Shown here in pieces: positions 62,601 through 64,000 of a stretch of DNA of 64,000 nt. The stretch is taken from NCBI GenBank assembly GCA_903813345.2, contig CAIIXF020000010.1, positions 1,849,169 through 1,913,168 on the forward strand. The letters are read 5' to 3'. How positions within the stretch are numbered: the stretch's first letter is position 1; each line of letters begins with the position of its first letter. The position numbers and the translations under genes are program-made. A model generated the notes under the pieces. It saw only the letters and a list, made by a program, of their open reading frames with translations. It searched no databases and had not been told where the DNA came from. Origin of the DNA: Owenia fusiformis. Its lineage: Eukaryota > Annelida > Polychaeta > Sabellida > Oweniidae.

Positions 62601-63831
62601 TTTAATTATTTTGTGATGGGTTCTATGTAGTTTGTTAGGCTTATATTCAATATAATCTCTCCTTGCAGTGAACATTTTGGACTGATTGGGATTGTGGGGA
62701 TTTTGGCAAAACAAAAGTAATTATGTTTCCTTGACAGACACTGATTTTAAAATCTCAACCTCCTCACATAAAGTTTTATGTTCCTCTTCTTATTTTGATA
62801 TTTACTATTTTGATATTTGTACTGTAGTAAGATAGTAATTGAAGCAAACCAATACACAATCTGAAAATGGCATTGTAGTTCGCATTTACAAGTAACTCCT
62901 ACTTTAAAATATCATATTTCATGTTTGTGCCATGTCTGCCATTGCCGATGGCAACATCATCATTTGACAAATGATCTCCTTGAGACAAATTGACAATCTG
63001 TAATGTATTGGGATCATTCTGGATGTTATATTGAGCTATTTGACTAAATTCTTTATGAACCAGTTGCTGTTAATGGTATTTTGTGGAATAATAAAAAAGA
63101 TTTAGATGCATTGATTAGGGGAGGGCGCATTGTGAAACGCTAGGAGGGCTCCATGGGTCAGGGCAAACTCTCCGTTAAATCATGTCTTATTACTTTTATG
63201 AAAATGCCTCAAAATAAAGTATGATTGACTTTTGAATTTAATGCAGATGACACTTGTTGTTGCTTATTGTCAATGTAGAAGCTAAGAAAAAGTACATTGG
63301 GATTATATACGTAAACAGAAGAAGATCCTTGATAACAATTATCAAATATTGACACACCAAAATATTGTTAACATACCTGGAATTTTAATGAAATCTTCCA
63401 AATATTTGAGTTTTTATTAAGAAATTATTTCTAAATTTTTAGTTTATGTTCATAGGTGATGCACCCCAAATTTTGTATCATTGCGAACAGTCTATACGGC
63501 CTGGATCATCACTCAAAGTACTAACACTGAATTACTTTGTAATTCAATATATTGCTTACTTGCTCTTATTGAAGAATATACTTTTTCAAAGCCATTTATA
63601 AAGTCATAAAATTCCATGACTGGAAATCTGATTGGTTTACTGGATTTTGATTGACCAAATCGTATTGGATAAAGCTGAGGATTATCTTTTATTCAAAGAG
63701 TTGATGAATTAAGATCAACTTATTGAAAAGGGTAAAATAATTTGAAATTGATGCACTGTTTATTAAAACACAAGACAACTAGATCATAAGATAATTGCAT
63801 TCTGGTCGTATTGATATCATTAATAAATAAT
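59664..63831. other. Gene-free sequence with one doubtful minus-strand segment
   Basis: At 60270-60545 the minus strand has two overlapping open frames with fairly protein-like composition, and AATAAA lies about 70 bases further on. No motif or clear acceptor supports an exon. GC-richer patches occur at 61240-61300 and 63120-63170 without recognisable content. Confidence 0.4.
60987..61008 (+). repeat. Microsatellite (GATT)5
   Basis: Five tandem GATT units ending GACA. Confidence 0.95.
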
Positions 63832-63990
63832 TATAGGATATCCTATGATTTTGAGGAATATCATTTTTATCTACGAGGTGATATTGATATCTGCACGAGA
63901 GAGCGAAGCGAACGAGTGCATATATAAATATCACCGAGTAGATTAAAATGATATTCTGAAAAAAATCATAGGATGTTCTTATTATCCTAC
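63832..63990. mobile_element. Fold-back element with GAGCGAAGCGAACGAG centre
   Basis: The arms pair from ATCCTATGATTTT...AATATCATTTTTATCTAC at the left with GTAGATTAAAATGATATT...AAATCATAGGAT at the right. The centre reads GCACGAGAGAGCGAAGCG then AACGAGTGC. The centre is GC-rich and palindromic while the arms are AT-rich. The same plan is seen at 30767-30908. Its right end lies close to the window edge. Confidence 0.75.
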
Positions 63991-64000
63991 ACTTACAAGG

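Overview
This window looks like non-coding DNA from the nuclear genome of an invertebrate animal, probably marine. It is strongly AT-rich on both strands and has no long open reading frame, operon or ribosome binding site. It is full of small fold-back elements, mariner-type TA-flanked repeats, tandem repeats and homopolymer runs. The few coding signals are short exons bounded by GT/AG splice sites. Several repeat types, such as ends reading GGGGCGTAGCCAG and a G-rich block followed by GGTACTCCC, remind me of dispersed repeats in marine invertebrate genomes. I cannot fix the phylum from this sequence.

Two places carry coding sequence I can defend. On the minus strand, at 8156-8032 and 7914-7787, are two tandem exons separated by a 117-base intron. 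Each encodes the first half of an immunoglobulin domain like those of the neuronal Dpr/DIP/lachesin/IgLON group (wirins). Both exons are phase 1 at the start and phase 0 at the end, so they are interchangeable in the transcript. Splicing one onto the other would shift the frame into an immediate stop. This is the signature of mutually exclusive exons and is the most interesting signal here. The other exons of that gene are not visible and may lie outside the window. On the plus strand, at 56294-56389, is a probable 5' exon of an unrecognised gene: acceptor, in-frame stop, ATG, 20 codons, donor. A compatible but weak second exon lies at 57750-57786.

The rest is intergenic or intronic. It holds: fold-back MITEs at 1139-1315, 19036-19214, 30767-31022 and 63832-63990; a mariner remnant with long terminal inverted repeats at 17067-18003; a perfect 47-base inverted repeat at 18488-18616; a four-member MITE family with CAGTRAAACCTG-like ends and internal GTGGAACACC motifs (27185, 35313, 37901, 44555); two tiny mariner-type MITEs (3040, 39113); a GGGGCGTAGCCAG element with a 6-base target duplication (40187-40462); and tandem arrays with units of 5, 20, 22, 25, 27, 35 and roughly 105 bases. 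I found no tRNA, rRNA, CRISPR array or bacterial gene.

Nearly all short open frames in the window are what chance gives in AT-rich DNA. I left them out of the gene calls.
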